Source of the DNA: Bacillota bacterium
Lineage (GTDB): Bacteria; Bacillota; Clostridia; Lachnospirales; Lachnospiraceae
NCBI GenBank assembly: GCA_023386315.1
Contig: JAEWJZ010000017.1
Location: forward strand, 62,001-126,000
Direction of reading: 5' to 3'
DNA length: 64,000 bases
Shown here: positions 14,638 through 23,657 of the stretch, in pieces
Layout: the number at the start of each line of letters is the position of its first letter
Position numbering within the stretch: the stretch's first letter is position 1
The notes under the pieces: generated by a model
What the model was told of the DNA's origin: nothing
What the model saw: the letters and a program-made list of their open reading frames with translations, nothing else
Database searches by the model: none
Translations under genes and position numbers: made by a program

Positions 14638-15678
14638 CTATGTCAGATCTCTCACTGATTTTCGTATCAGAAGCATGCAGTCCACCGCACAGACATTCTC
14701 CCCCTCATTCTCCAGTTCTCCTCCATTTAGCAGCTCTATGATCCATTCACTCGCCTTATACCCGATATCATGAAGCGGCAGACTGACTGTTGTCAGAGGA
14801 GGGTGATAGTATCCTGACAGCTCTCTGTCATCATATCCGGCTACCGATATGTCATGGCCTATGGTCTGTTTTAACTCCTCCACTCTGTCGTAAACCCCTC
14901 CTGCCATGAGATCATTCATGGCAAATATGGCAGAAACCCCTTTTTCAAGAAGTTCAGCGGCGCAGCGGTATCCGGACTCTCTTGTCCAGTCTCCCTCTGT
15001 CACAAGACCGGGATCATACAAAATTTTGTTTTCAAAAAGAACCTGCTGGTAGCCCACCAGCCTGGCCTGGGCATGAAGGCTGTCCGGTTTTCCGGTTATG
15101 ACTCCCACCCTTCTGTGTCCGTGGTCCAGAAGATACTTTACAATCCGGGCTGCCCCGTTTACATCATCCACCACAACAGATGGAATCTTCCTGCTTTTGG
15201 AATATCCATAGGCCATCACTGCCGGTATGGGCAGCGTATCCGGTATGCAGCGGATTACCCGCTCATGGGCTGCCACGTAGATAATTCCCTCCACCTGTTT
15301 TTCCATAAGCTTTTTAATTTCCTGTCTGACCAGTTCATAATAATCATCCTTATTGTAGTAAGTATCATTATATTTTTTAAACAGCCTTAAATTGGTTAAC
15401 AGAATCTGGTATTCCTGTTTCTGACAATAGTCCGTGATTCCGTCAATAATATCCGGTATGCTGAATATGGTCATATCTTCCGCAATTACTCCGATACTTC
15501 TGGTCTTCTGCATCTTTAAATTTTTCGCCACGATATTGGGCGTATAGTTTAACTGCTCTGCCATTTCCAAAACCAGCTTCCTGGTCTTCTCACTGGCACC
15601 AGGTTTATTATTTAATATATTGGAAACTGTAGCCACCGATACGCCGCAGCATTTTGCCAGCTCTTTGATTGTCGCCAT
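14638..15678 (-). CDS. LacI family transcriptional regulator
   Basis: A 346-residue sugar-responsive repressor. The N-terminal helix-turn-helix reads TIKELAKCCGVSVATVSNILN, followed by the hinge helix YTPNIVAKNLK (about residues 50-60) that inserts at a central CG in the operator. The ligand-binding domain (about 62-340) includes IGVIAEDMTIF, VDDVNGAARIVKYLLDHGHRRVGVI and a late TTVSLPLHDIG, as in the PurR/CcpA branch. It lies upstream of, and co-oriented with, the sugar ABC operon at 11-14 kb, separated by a terminator. Candidate operators with the same AAACGTTT core lie before that operon and before lacI, suggesting operon control and autoregulation. The effector sugar is unknown. Confidence 0.93.
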   Translation of the reverse strand: MATIKELAKCCGVSVATVSNILNNKPGASEKTRKLVLEMAEQLNYTPNIVAKNLKMQKTRSIGVIAEDMTIFSIPDIIDGITDYCQKQEYQILLTNLRLFKKYNDTYYNKDDYYELVRQEIKKLMEKQVEGIIYVAAHERVIRCIPDTLPIPAVMAYGYSKSRKIPSVVVDDVNGAARIVKYLLDHGHRRVGVITGKPDSLHAQARLVGYQQVLFENKILYDPGLVTEGDWTRESGYRCAAELLEKGVSAIFAMNDLMAGGVYDRVEELKQTIGHDISVAGYDDRELSGYYHPPLTTVSLPLHDIGYKASEWIIELLNGGELENEGENVCAVDCMLLIRKSVRDLT

Positions 15679-15744
15679 TATTTCCTCCAGAGATCTTTTG
15701 TACTTATTAACTCAGATTTTTAATTAATTGTCAATATGTAAATA

Positions 15745-15756
15745 TTAAACGTTTCA
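15745..15756. promoter_or_regulatory. Candidate LacI operator upstream of lacI
   Basis: TTAAACGTTTCA, with the same AAACGTTT palindrome core (15747-15754) as the site before the sugar ABC operon. It lies about 70 bases upstream of the lacI start, in the region shared with the divergent gene at 15870, and so could control both. Confidence 0.45.
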
Positions 15757-15800
15757 CAAATCCATCTTTGCAATATTTCGGTTTCATCTATTTATATATC

Positions 15801-15829
15801 TTGACATTTATTTACGTTTTTGTTACCAT
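15801..15829 (+). promoter_or_regulatory. Promoter candidate for the membrane protein gene at 15870
   Basis: A perfect TTGACA (15801-15806), a 17-base spacer and TACCAT (15824-15829, four of six matches to TATAAT) lie about 40 bases upstream of the start codon. Confidence 0.55.
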
Positions 15830-15869
15830 GTTTTTGTATTAAAACTTAAGAGAAAGGGTTTATTGACCT

Positions 15870-16526
15870 ATGAAAAAAATAATGCAATCAATAAACAGCG
15901 GTATTTTAATACTTTTTGCAGCAGGTATGATTCTTATACTGTTCTCTTTCTCCGGTTTTATTACATCATTTCTTCCTCCTGTTACCTTCGAGGATCTTCT
16001 TGAAGGTAAAGAAATCAAAATCGGGAGTCATATTGAGGGTAATGTGGTCTATGCACTGGACTATTTTGCAACGGATACTACTTATGAGAAAAACAGCGAC
16101 GGAATCATCGTTCCAAAGAAGAATTCAGGCAACTATTATATCATTCCTTTCAGCGGCGGCTATCTGGGACTAAAAACTGACCAGACCCAGAATAGTTCCT
16201 TTGACAGGCTGACAGAAGAAACTTATGCCTTTTTAAAAGGGGGGCAGAAGCCTCAGCTGAAGATTTTTATTGACGGGGAAATCATCCCCATGAAAAAGAA
16301 GCTTTTACCGTATTTTCATAGATATTTATCAGAAGCAGGATACAGCGAGGAAGAGATAAAAGGGATGGGAACTCCCTTTTTAATCCGCCCCAGAGCTTTT
16401 ATTGTTAACCGGATTGTTTTTACAGCCGGCATTCTGTTTCTTTTTCTTTCAGCAGTAATTTTCCGCCGGATCTACAGACGCTTTTGTATACTGGAGGAGT
16501 TTTCTAAGGATATGCCGGTAGCATGA
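15870..16526 (+). CDS. Two-helix membrane protein of unknown function (possibly DUF6709)
   Basis: A 218-residue protein with an N-terminal transmembrane helix (about residues 11-32), an extracytoplasmic domain of roughly 145 residues, a C-terminal helix (about 181-200) and a short basic cytoplasmic tail (RRIYRRF). The outer domain contains a VTFEDLLEG start and GSHIEGNVVYALDYFA, then a loop with TTYEKNSDGIIVPKKNSGNYYIIPF. It recalls small membrane proteins annotated as DUF6709 in Clostridia, but I hold that only loosely. The start has an AGAGAAAGGG site. It is divergent from lacI; no enzyme motif is visible. It may be controlled by the adjacent LacI or stand alone. Confidence 0.7.
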   Translation: MKKIMQSINSGILILFAAGMILILFSFSGFITSFLPPVTFEDLLEGKEIKIGSHIEGNVVYALDYFATDTTYEKNSDGIIVPKKNSGNYYIIPFSGGYLGLKTDQTQNSSFDRLTEETYAFLKGGQKPQLKIFIDGEIIPMKKKLLPYFHRYLSEAGYSEEEIKGMGTPFLIRPRAFIVNRIVFTAGILFLFLSAVIFRRIYRRFCILEEFSKDMPVA

Positions 16527-16538
16527 GATAAAAGGAGA

Positions 16539-16576
16539 GGCAGACAGCGAAATCGGCTTAATTTTCGCTGCCTGCC
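16539..16576. terminator. Terminator-like hairpin between convergent genes
   Basis: GGCAG and AGCGAAA on the left pair with TTTCGCT and CTGCC on the right, with one small internal bulge. No clear T tract follows on the plus strand and only TCTCCTTTT on the minus strand, so its efficiency is uncertain. The remaining 160 bases to 16736 show no gene. Confidence 0.45.
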
Positions 16577-16736
16577 CAAAGAATTTAAAAGTTGATATGA
16601 TCTTAGAAAAAATCGCCGATATCGGAGTGAGAAACAAAATTTGCTGCGTTTCTGTTACATTAACAATAGCATCTGACCCAGTCCCTGACAATGGGGTGTG
16701 CATTTTTCGTCATTATCGTTGCTTTTTTCGTTTTAT

Positions 16737-17225
16737 CTACACCAGTATATTATTTAATTTCAAAAAATCTCTGTAACCTTTCCCAAATTCCTTCCTCCTG
16801 TTATAACTGATATAAAGAACATCTCCATTAACCATTTCGACCTCATCGCCTTTCACAGACCTGACATTCTGCATATTCACAATGTTATGGCGGCTGATCC
16901 GGATAAACCACTCTTTCGGAAGCCTTTGTTCCTCTTCATTCAATCTTGCTTTGATACGCATTCTGCCATCTTTTTTCATTACACTTGTTTTCCGATAATA
17001 GGACTCCAGATATAAAATCTCTCCCATATTGAAAACGAAAGGTTTTCCATTAAAAAAGGCATAATATTTCAAATTTCCCGGATCAGACAGTTTTTTATGA
17101 AATGGTAAATATAATACGATCAGATCATATCCCATTTGTTCGAATATCAGATTCAGACTTTTCCATTCTTTTGTTTTTTCCGCTTCCATTTGCAGCTTTT
17201 CATCAATTAAAAAGGCAATTTTCAT
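16737..17225 (-). CDS. LytTR-domain DNA-binding protein without receiver domain
   Basis: A 162-residue protein. The C-terminal 100 residues form a LytTR domain: GEILYLESYYRKTSVMKK, then EEQRLPKEWFIRISRHNIVNMQNVRSVKGDEVEMVNGD and YISYNRRKEFGKGYRDFL. The N-terminal 60 residues (MKIAFLIDEKLQMEAEKT ... GYDLIVLYLPFHK) do not show the acidic pocket and phosphorylatable Asp of a response regulator, so this is probably a stand-alone LytTR regulator. No sensor kinase gene is adjacent. LytTR proteins bind paired direct repeats with consensus TACCGTT-like half sites; I did not find a clear pair here. Targets may include the neighbouring small gene, but that is speculative. Confidence 0.82.
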   Translation of the reverse strand: MKIAFLIDEKLQMEAEKTKEWKSLNLIFEQMGYDLIVLYLPFHKKLSDPGNLKYYAFFNGKPFVFNMGEILYLESYYRKTSVMKKDGRMRIKARLNEEEQRLPKEWFIRISRHNIVNMQNVRSVKGDEVEMVNGDVLYISYNRRKEFGKGYRDFLKLNNILV

Positions 17226-17390
17226 AATCTTCCCCCTGTAAATCTATTTATGGATAAATCAGCCTTACCTGCATCATGCTCATCCATATTTTGATAACGA
17301 AGAAAGAGACTTTAACAAACTATGAATATTTACAGCAGATATTCTCACACTAAAAAAGGGACTGTCAACCACACAGAAAGGAGACTTGAT

Positions 17391-17597
17391 ATGAAATCAG
17401 ATAAAAATAATGATTCCGGCAGTCGGTCAGACCGGGTTACTGCAAAAAACAATTATGATATTGACATTCAGGCCTGTTCCACTACTGACTTAACCGGACT
17501 GATTCCGGCAGAACCGGCTTCAGAAGAGGAACTGGAAGCATACCAGGATCTCTACCCTTATCTTCCCAAAGCAAAGGTGAAAGATAAAAAGCGGTAA
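17391..17597 (+). CDS. Small acidic cytoplasmic protein, unknown function
   Basis: A 68-residue protein. The start at 17391 (MKSDKNNDSG) is chosen because of AAAGGAGACTTGAT; a frame extending back to 17322 has no such site. The product is hydrophilic, with a Ser/Asp/Lys-rich head and an acidic centre (AEPASEEELEAYQDLYPYLPKAK) ending in a basic KVKDKKR tail. There is no signal, membrane helix or cysteine pair. It is divergent from the LytTR gene, which may regulate it, and converges on the TRAP binding-protein gene. I do not recognise a family. The good ribosome site and position favour a real gene over chance. Confidence 0.55.
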   Translation: MKSDKNNDSGSRSDRVTAKNNYDIDIQACSTTDLTGLIPAEPASEEELEAYQDLYPYLPKAKVKDKKR

Positions 17598-17611
17598 ATA
17601 CCAAATGGAAA

Positions 17612-17646
17612 ACCCAGCCGGATATCCACAAGATACCTGGCTGGGT
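17612..17646 (-). terminator. Terminator of the TRAP binding-protein gene
   Basis: AACCCAGCCGG pairs with CCTGGCTGGGT (one mismatch), and the minus-strand stem ends in TTTTCC. It lies between the small gene at 17391 and the dctP-like gene, and may work in both directions. Confidence 0.65.
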
Positions 17647-17651
17647 CATTC

Positions 17652-18722
17652 CTATCTGCCTGTTTCAATAATTGCATCTACAATATCCATATAATCACTG
17701 CAGTATTTTTCATACATAGGCTTAACTGCATCCTGAAACTTCTGTTTCTCACCCGGAGACAATTCTATAATCTGGCATCCTGCCTGGCGGACTTTCTTTT
17801 CTGATTCCTTTTCCCGCTCTGACCATAACTTTCGTTCGTACTCTGCAGACTCCAACGCGCATTCTTTAATGATGTTCTGATCTTCTTCCGACAACTTGTC
17901 CCAGGTCGGCTGGGAACAAAGCTGAAGTTCCGGTACCCGGTTATGCTCGTCAAGTGTGTAATACTTAGCAACTTCATAATGACTGGTTGATTCATAGGAT
18001 GGCCAGTTATTTTCCGCACCGTCAATAGCACCGGTCTGCAGTGCTGAATAAACCTCTGCATAAGACATGGGGGCAGGGCTTGCTCCCAGGGCTTCCACCA
18101 TCCCAATCATCATCTCTGATTCCTGAACGCGGATCTTAAGCCCCTTTATATCATCCAGCGTTCTGATGGGACGGACAGAGTTGTAAAAATTTCTGGCACC
18201 GGCATCATACCAGGATAAAGGTACCAGATCAGAGCCTTCAAACGAGTTCATAAAGTCTTTACCGATGGGACCATCAAGAACCTGCCACATGTGGTCCGCA
18301 TCCCGGTAAAGATAAGGCAGCTGAAGAACATTCAGCTTGGGTACAAACTCTGCCAGAGGAGATAATGAAATCCGCATAAAATCTATTCCTCCAAACTGCA
18401 GCTGCTCACATACAGACTTTTCATCCCCCAATACCCCGCCTGCCTGAATATTAATTAAGATCCTTCCGTTGGTTTTCTGGCTGATTAATTCCGCAAATTT
18501 ATATGCTCCCTGAGTTGTTGGATAATCTTCTGCCTGGTTTTCTGCATAGGTAAAAACATATTCAGGGTTTTCCCAGACCCCTTTTCCCGGTGCTTCCACT
18601 GATGCTTTCCCTTCATATCCGGCCGGACTTCCTTTCACACCGGTCTGGTCTGGTCCTTTGCAGCCGGAAAGAACTACTGCCATGACTACACACAAAAAAA
18701 CACCAGGTAGTTCCCTTCTCAT
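17652..18722 (-). CDS. TRAP transporter substrate-binding lipoprotein (DctP family)
   Basis: A 356-residue DctP-type binding protein for organic acids. The signal peptide ends in a lipobox (VVLSGC, Cys21). Family blocks are QGAYKFAELISQKTNGRILINI (about residues 66-88), LPYLYRDADHMWQVLDGPIG, the conserved arginine region LKIRVQESEMMIGMVEALGASPAPM (about 192-215) and QTGAIDGAENNWPSYES. The invariant Arg in KIRVQ contacts the substrate carboxylate. No DctQ or DctM permease gene is in the window. Instead a response regulator and sensor kinase lie directly upstream on the same strand, so the protein may present ligand to the sensor, or serve permeases encoded elsewhere. Aromatic and carboxylate residues alone do not tell the ligand. 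Confidence 0.9.
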   Translation of the reverse strand: MRRELPGVFLCVVMAVVLSGCKGPDQTGVKGSPAGYEGKASVEAPGKGVWENPEYVFTYAENQAEDYPTTQGAYKFAELISQKTNGRILINIQAGGVLGDEKSVCEQLQFGGIDFMRISLSPLAEFVPKLNVLQLPYLYRDADHMWQVLDGPIGKDFMNSFEGSDLVPLSWYDAGARNFYNSVRPIRTLDDIKGLKIRVQESEMMIGMVEALGASPAPMSYAEVYSALQTGAIDGAENNWPSYESTSHYEVAKYYTLDEHNRVPELQLCSQPTWDKLSEEDQNIIKECALESAEYERKLWSEREKESEKKVRQAGCQIIELSPGEKQKFQDAVKPMYEKYCSDYMDIVDAIIETGR

Positions 18723-18835
18723 AAAACCCCGTCCTCCTTAACGCTGTCATTATAGCTTTCTGTCTCTTTTTAACGTCATCTTAACATATTTTATTATATC
18801 CAGCGGTTTTTCGCAAGGAAACGGTAAAATTTTTA

Positions 18836-18875
18836 TATATTCAACAGGATACGATCTTATTTTCTGTTGAATATA
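18836..18875 (-). terminator. Hairpin overlapping the response regulator stop codon
   Basis: TATATTCAACAG (18836-18847) and CTGTTGAATATA (18864-18875) form a 12-bp perfect stem that includes the last codons of the response regulator. On the minus strand it is followed by TAAAAATTTT. It probably ends or attenuates the kinase-regulator transcript before dctP. Confidence 0.6.
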
Positions 18876-19660
18876 CTCATCCGGTATTCCGTTGGACTGA
18901 TGCCTGTGACCCGCTTAAATACCTTTGCAAAATAATTGGAATCATTATAACCTACAGCCTCACCGATCTCCTTAACGTTGACCATAGGTTCTTTCAGCAG
19001 GTTTTTTGCAGCTTCCACCCTGCATTCCGTTAAGTACGTTGTAAAGTTTTTATCAAAGCACTGTTTAAACAGCTTGCAGAAATATGCCTCTGAATAATTC
19101 ATCACCCTTGCAACATCCTGCATGGATAAGTCCCTCACATAGTTTTCCTCCATGTACTGCCTGATCGCCTCCGCTACCTTATGAAGCCTTACCTGTCCAT
19201 CTCCTGTATTCAGTTCAGTGGAGGATTTAAAAAGAGCCGGTTCCGGCATATTCAGCTCTTCTTCCTCGTTCCCTTCCTGCATCGCCTTATCAGCAAGACG
19301 CATGGCTTCGTCCAATACACTGATCAGTTCCTCTTCCTTACAGGGCTTTAATAAATAGTCAAGAACCCGGATTCCAATGGCTTTCTTCGCATAAGAGAAG
19401 TCATCAAAAGCAGTCAGGAAAATGATACTGCACTCACTTTTACGCCGCCGCATCTCCTGTGCCGCCTCTATGCCGTTAATTCCGGGCATTTCAATATCCA
19501 GCACCGCAATCTGAATATCATGCTCGTCAAACAACTCCAGAGCCTCTCTTCCATTTTCTGCCTGCCAGATTTTACACTGATCCCCCAGTTCCTTTGTCAG
19601 TGTTTTATAAAGTACCTTTCTTTCTATTAATTCATCATCTGCAATCAGTACCCGATACAT
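18857..19660 (-). CDS. YesN-type response regulator, receiver plus AraC domain
   Basis: A 267-residue regulator with an N-terminal receiver domain (MYRVLIADDELIERK, phosphorylatable Asp in AVLDIEMPGING near residue 53, Lys in YLLKPCKEEEL) and a C-terminal AraC-type double helix-turn-helix (MNYSEAYFCKLFKQ and VGYNDSNYFAKVFKRVTGISPTEYR). A linker of about 35 residues separates them. The start at 19660 follows GAGGGAGCTTAT. It lies downstream of its sensor kinase in the same transcript. YesN-type regulators usually activate nearby transporter genes; the adjacent dctP-like gene is the obvious target here. Confidence 0.92.
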   Translation of the reverse strand: MYRVLIADDELIERKVLYKTLTKELGDQCKIWQAENGREALELFDEHDIQIAVLDIEMPGINGIEAAQEMRRRKSECSIIFLTAFDDFSYAKKAIGIRVLDYLLKPCKEEELISVLDEAMRLADKAMQEGNEEEELNMPEPALFKSSTELNTGDGQVRLHKVAEAIRQYMEENYVRDLSMQDVARVMNYSEAYFCKLFKQCFDKNFTTYLTECRVEAAKNLLKEPMVNVKEIGEAVGYNDSNYFAKVFKRVTGISPTEYRMSIFNRK

Positions 19661-19674
19661 ATAAGCTCCCTCTG

Positions 19675-21186
19675 TCACAGCCTGACTGGAATGGTTAGCA
19701 AAACTGCTGTTCCATGTCCCTGTCTGCTGTATATCTGAAAATCACCTCCATCGTACATGCGGTGGATTCTCTGGTAAATATTGCCTGCTCCGATTCCTAC
19801 TCTGGCAGTGGAATGAACCGCCAGCGCCTCTCTCAGTTCTACTAAACTCTCCTCACTCATTCCCACACCTGTATCTGCAACGGATATAATAATCTTCTGG
19901 TTCTTCTCCCATATACGGATCCGTATGCTTCCTCCCTCTTCTTTCTTTGAAATGCCGTGTACCACCGCATTCTCTACAAGAGGCTGAAGGGTAAAGGTGG
20001 GAATCATAATCCGGCCGCTGTCCACCAGACACTGGATGTCGTAATGAAGCCTGCTGCCAAACCGCATCTGCTGCAAATACATATAGTCACTCACTACCTG
20101 AAGCTCTTTCTTTAAAAGCACCTCCGATTCCGGTGTCTTTAGGTTGTACCGAAATAAATTGCCCAGGCACTCTGTCATGCGCTCGGTTGTGCCTGCATCT
20201 TCCAGCTTTGCCATACAGGAAATCATATTCAGGGTGTTAAAGAGAAAATGAGGATTAATCTGGTTTTTCAGCAGCTCCAGCTTGGTTGCATCAAGCCTTT
20301 TTTCTATCTCCATCTTCTCTATCTCCTCCTTGTGAAGGAGATCTGCCATTTCATTTTTCTCTTTTAATGTGGTGATATACTGACTGGTGGAATGTTTCAT
20401 CTTATTGAAGGCACGTACCAGCTCTCCGATCTCATCCTGATTGTCAATTTCCACATCCTCATTGCTGAAATCATTCCCTGCTATCTTTCTGGATATACAC
20501 GCAAGCCGCACCACAGGTTCCACCATGTCCCGGTTCATCATCCGGCTTACATAAAAGGTCCCGCTGATGCTAAACACTGCAAGAAACAATATCACAATTG
20601 GAAAACGGTACAGAATGGGAACTCTGGCGTAATAGGCATTGGTTCCTTCTCTTAAGGTACTTTGAACCAGACGTTTTCCGTAATCCGAAAGATAATCCTG
20701 CATCCGGTAGATCCGGTATAATTCATTGATATACTGGGTTATGGAAAAACCGTTTTCATCCTTGCCCATAAGAAATAAATCCCGCCACTTACTGTAGTTC
20801 TCATAACCATTCCGGATCGACCAGGTTATGGAATACCGTTCCGTTCCCACCTTGTCATAGTCAAAGGGCAGCTGGGAAACACTGTGTTTTGTCCGGGCGC
20901 AGGCTGTATCAAACAATTCCCTGCTCTCCTGAGAGCGGTCTTTGACATAATTTTTAAATGCTCTGGTTTCCTCCTCCATAGCTGCCTGGTAATCATGGCA
21001 TCTGGAATTATCCTCCAGAATCTGGTTGAATCCATTTAACGCAAAATCCAGTATTACAATATTAAATATAATGGAAAGTGCCACGATCAGAATAACCATG
21101 GCTGCGATTGTCTTAATCTTCTGCTTTAACGTAAAAGAAAGCCACTTCTCATGCAGCTTCTTCGACCCCCATCGTCCCACTTTCAC
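19675..21186 (-). CDS. YesM-type sensor histidine kinase
   Basis: A membrane sensor of about 503 residues. I favour the GTG at 21186 (GAGGGGGATTTG upstream); a TTG three bases earlier is also possible. Helices at about residues 27-50 and 195-215 flank an extracytoplasmic sensor of about 145 residues. A HAMP segment follows (about 215-270), then the YesM signature with the phosphorylated histidine in KNQINPHFLFNTLNMISCM, and an HATPase domain (ENAVVHGISKKE, VADTGVGMSEESL, GIGAGNIYQRI). It lies just upstream of the AraC-type response regulator. The signal could be ligand presented by the nearby TRAP binding protein; that is inference. No other transporter gene is adjacent. Confidence 0.92.
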   Translation of the reverse strand: MKVGRWGSKKLHEKWLSFTLKQKIKTIAAMVILIVALSIIFNIVILDFALNGFNQILEDNSRCHDYQAAMEEETRAFKNYVKDRSQESRELFDTACARTKHSVSQLPFDYDKVGTERYSITWSIRNGYENYSKWRDLFLMGKDENGFSITQYINELYRIYRMQDYLSDYGKRLVQSTLREGTNAYYARVPILYRFPIVILFLAVFSISGTFYVSRMMNRDMVEPVVRLACISRKIAGNDFSNEDVEIDNQDEIGELVRAFNKMKHSTSQYITTLKEKNEMADLLHKEEIEKMEIEKRLDATKLELLKNQINPHFLFNTLNMISCMAKLEDAGTTERMTECLGNLFRYNLKTPESEVLLKKELQVVSDYMYLQQMRFGSRLHYDIQCLVDSGRIMIPTFTLQPLVENAVVHGISKKEEGGSIRIRIWEKNQKIIISVADTGVGMSEESLVELREALAVHSTARVGIGAGNIYQRIHRMYDGGDFQIYSRQGHGTAVLLTIPVRL

Positions 21187-21303
21187 CAAATCCCCCTCTT
21201 TCTTCTCCTTCTTTCAAGACACTTATGAAAGTGACCCGCCATTCACATTATACCAGATTTAAAAAATTTATGCACCTTCAGTTTTCATCCAGTCCAAAAC
21301 GAA

Positions 21304-21345
21304 ACCGCAAAGGTACGCAGAAAAATCTATGCGTAACTTTGCGGT
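21304..21345 (-). terminator. Terminator of the chemotaxis receptor gene at 21375
   Basis: ACCGCAAAGGTACGCA pairs with TATGCGTAACTTTGCGGT with one bulge, and the minus strand continues TTTCGTTTTGG. It lies 30 bases after the receptor's stop codon. Confidence 0.75.
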
Positions 21346-21374
21346 ATTTTATCCATTTAAAACCCTTTTTATCC

Positions 21375-23429
21375 TTAGTGAAGACGGAACTTACTCATTA
21401 ATTCCCGTAAATTCTCTGCCTGTCCGGAAAGTTCCTCGCTGGCAGCAGCACTCTGCTCTGCTGTTGCGGAATTACTCTGTACAACAGAAGAGATCTGCTC
21501 GATTCCAACGGTTACCTGAGTTACCTTATCGCTCTGTTCCTGCAGTTCACTGGCAGACTTTTCAATGGCTGTAACCATATTCCTTGTCTCCATAAGAATT
21601 CCGTTTAAGGTCTCTCCCGTTGAGGAAGCCACTCCGGTTCCCTTCTCAACTGCTGTAATGGTATCTGCAACCAGGCTTGAAGTATCCTTTGCAGCATTGG
21701 CGCTTTTTCCTGCCAGATTACGCACTTCATCTGCTACCACTGCAAAACCTTTTCCTGCTTCTCCTGCTCTTGCTGCTTCCACCGCTGCATTCAGGGCAAG
21801 AATATTGGTCTGGAAAGCGATATCTTCGATCAGCTTGTTGACCTTTTCAATCTCTTTGGATTTCTGGCTGATCTGACCCATGGACTGCATCATAACCTGC
21901 ATCTGGGCATTGCCTTCTTCCATGGCCTTGCCAACACGTCCAGCCTGATTATTAATGCCTTCTACTGTCTTAGCCGTGCTTAAAAGGCTGTTCGATATCT
22001 CATTAACGGAAGAGGATAATTCCTCTACGGAAGCTGCCTGTTCCACTGCACCCTGGCTTAAATTCTGCGCTCCCTGGGATACCTGGGCGCTGCCCTTGGC
22101 AACCTCGTCTGCAGACACATTAATTGTTTCCATGGTTTTAGCCAGCATATCTTCTGCCTTTAATATCGCTTCCTGAATCACAACGTAATCGCCGTTAAAA
22201 TTCATGGACCCGGAAGGGCTGAAATCTCCGGAAGCTATCTTATCCATAGACGCTGCAATGGTGCTGTTATAATCTCTGACACTGGTTACATAATTGCCGA
22301 TTTCCTCTGCCAGCTGTCCGATCTCATCTTTTCTTTTTACAACAGGAACATCACTGGTTAAATCACCGTTTGATAAAAGCTTCATCCTGCCTGCAATGGC
22401 TGATATGGGGCCTGCTATGGAACCTGCAAACCAGAATGCAAGGAAACAGCCTACAACGATAGATAACACCATAAGAATTACCATTCCAAATACTACTGCA
22501 TAGATTGAAGTAGTCGTTTCATTAATCGGTGCAACCACTCCAAGTGACCAGCCATCACTGCCGCTCACCGGGCTGTAGTAGCAGTATCTGCTCACGCCCT
22601 TATACTCATATTTTCCGATGTCAGTTTTCCCGGATGTAATCTTCTGGAACATCTTACCAATGGATGCATAAGAAGAATCGCTTTTGGCATTCTCAATCAT
22701 GTTACTGCGCTGCTGCACAAGATCCGCATTATTGCCGCCGATTAAAGTTCCGGTACTGTCTAAAAGAAATGCATTGCCTGTCTTACCAATTTTGAAATCT
22801 TTAATCAGATTGCTTAAAACACTTCCGTCATAAGTTCCCACCAGAATTCCGAAATCATATGGGGTAGCCACCCGGATTACCAGCGCATTGTTACTGTCAT
22901 ACTCAGTGGTTGAAATAGTGGTCTGTCCGCTTAATGCTTTTGTTATGTAATCCGCACCTGCATAACTTTCACCGATGTGCTCCCCGCTGGCGCTGCGGGT
23001 AACAACGCCTTCCTTGCTGATTACCGCCAGATCCTTATAACCGTAAAGAGTACACTGGTTGCTTAAGTACTCTGAAACCACTCTGGAGTTGATTGATTTT
23101 AAGCTTCCTCCCTGGGCGCTGGCTTCAATGCTCACCTTCATCTGGTCTAAGTTCTGCACAACTAAGTTATTAACCAGCTTTCCGGTTGCTTCCAGATCAC
23201 TTTTTACAACATCTGTGATACCACCAAAACTTACCGAAATACTGACAATCATATTGGTTACGGATAATCCAAGAATAATGGCAATAATAAACATTAACAT
23301 CTGCATCTTAAGCGATTTCACAGAAATCTTTGCCTTAATTGATGCTCCCACATTCTTTTTCTTACCCTGCCCAACTCCTTTTGCCTTCTGGGTTTTCCGA
23401 TTCCACTTCTTATCCCCCGGTGTCTTCAT
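21375..23429 (-). CDS. Methyl-accepting chemotaxis protein with dCache-type sensor
   Basis: A receptor of about 684 residues that controls CheA and flagellar motion. I place the start at 23429 (MKTPGDKKW), behind AAGGAGC; the frame extends to 23534 through promoter sequence, so the longer start is excluded. A very basic cytoplasmic head of about 45 residues precedes the first helix ([21 protein letters not shown]). A Cache-type sensor domain ([46 protein letters not shown]) spans about residues 75-310, followed by a second helix, HAMP and the signalling hairpin with [37 protein letters not shown]. Cache domains often bind amino acids or organic acids. A strong promoter lies at 23496-23525. 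Confidence 0.93.
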   Translation of the reverse strand: MKTPGDKKWNRKTQKAKGVGQGKKKNVGASIKAKISVKSLKMQMLMFIIAIILGLSVTNMIVSISVSFGGITDVVKSDLEATGKLVNNLVVQNLDQMKVSIEASAQGGSLKSINSRVVSEYLSNQCTLYGYKDLAVISKEGVVTRSASGEHIGESYAGADYITKALSGQTTISTTEYDSNNALVIRVATPYDFGILVGTYDGSVLSNLIKDFKIGKTGNAFLLDSTGTLIGGNNADLVQQRSNMIENAKSDSSYASIGKMFQKITSGKTDIGKYEYKGVSRYCYYSPVSGSDGWSLGVVAPINETTTSIYAVVFGMVILMVLSIVVGCFLAFWFAGSIAGPISAIAGRMKLLSNGDLTSDVPVVKRKDEIGQLAEEIGNYVTSVRDYNSTIAASMDKIASGDFSPSGSMNFNGDYVVIQEAILKAEDMLAKTMETINVSADEVAKGSAQVSQGAQNLSQGAVEQAASVEELSSSVNEISNSLLSTAKTVEGINNQAGRVGKAMEEGNAQMQVMMQSMGQISQKSKEIEKVNKLIEDIAFQTNILALNAAVEAARAGEAGKGFAVVADEVRNLAGKSANAAKDTSSLVADTITAVEKGTGVASSTGETLNGILMETRNMVTAIEKSASELQEQSDKVTQVTVGIEQISSVVQSNSATAEQSAAASEELSGQAENLRELMSKFRLH

Positions 23430-23495
23430 AGTCTTATGCTCCTTGTCTCTTGTTTGGTAAATATGAACCATGACATTTCGTTTATGGTTTTTTTC

Positions 23496-23525
23496 ATTAT
23501 ACGATATTTTGTAACTATTTGTCAA
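23496..23525 (-). promoter_or_regulatory. Promoter of the chemotaxis receptor gene
   Basis: On the minus strand, TTGACA (23525-23520), an 18-base spacer and TATAAT (23501-23496): both hexamers are perfect. Transcription would begin near 23489, which places the receptor start at 23429 and rules out start codons further upstream. Confidence 0.8.
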
Positions 23526-23592
23526 CGTATCCATAAATTGACAATGATTTTTTATTTATCTTTTAATAGACAAAAGTCTATTATTTCAACAA

Positions 23593-23639
23593 AAAAAGAT
23601 ATCTTACTCCATTTTTCACAATGAATAAGATATCTTTTT
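23593..23639 (-). terminator. Terminator of the azlCD operon
   Basis: AAAAAGATATCTTA and TAAGATATCTTTTT form a 14-bp perfect stem flanked by A and T runs on both sides, usable in either direction. It lies 18 bases after the azlD stop. Confidence 0.85.
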
Positions 23640-23657
23640 ACGCTCTATGCTCCCTGG

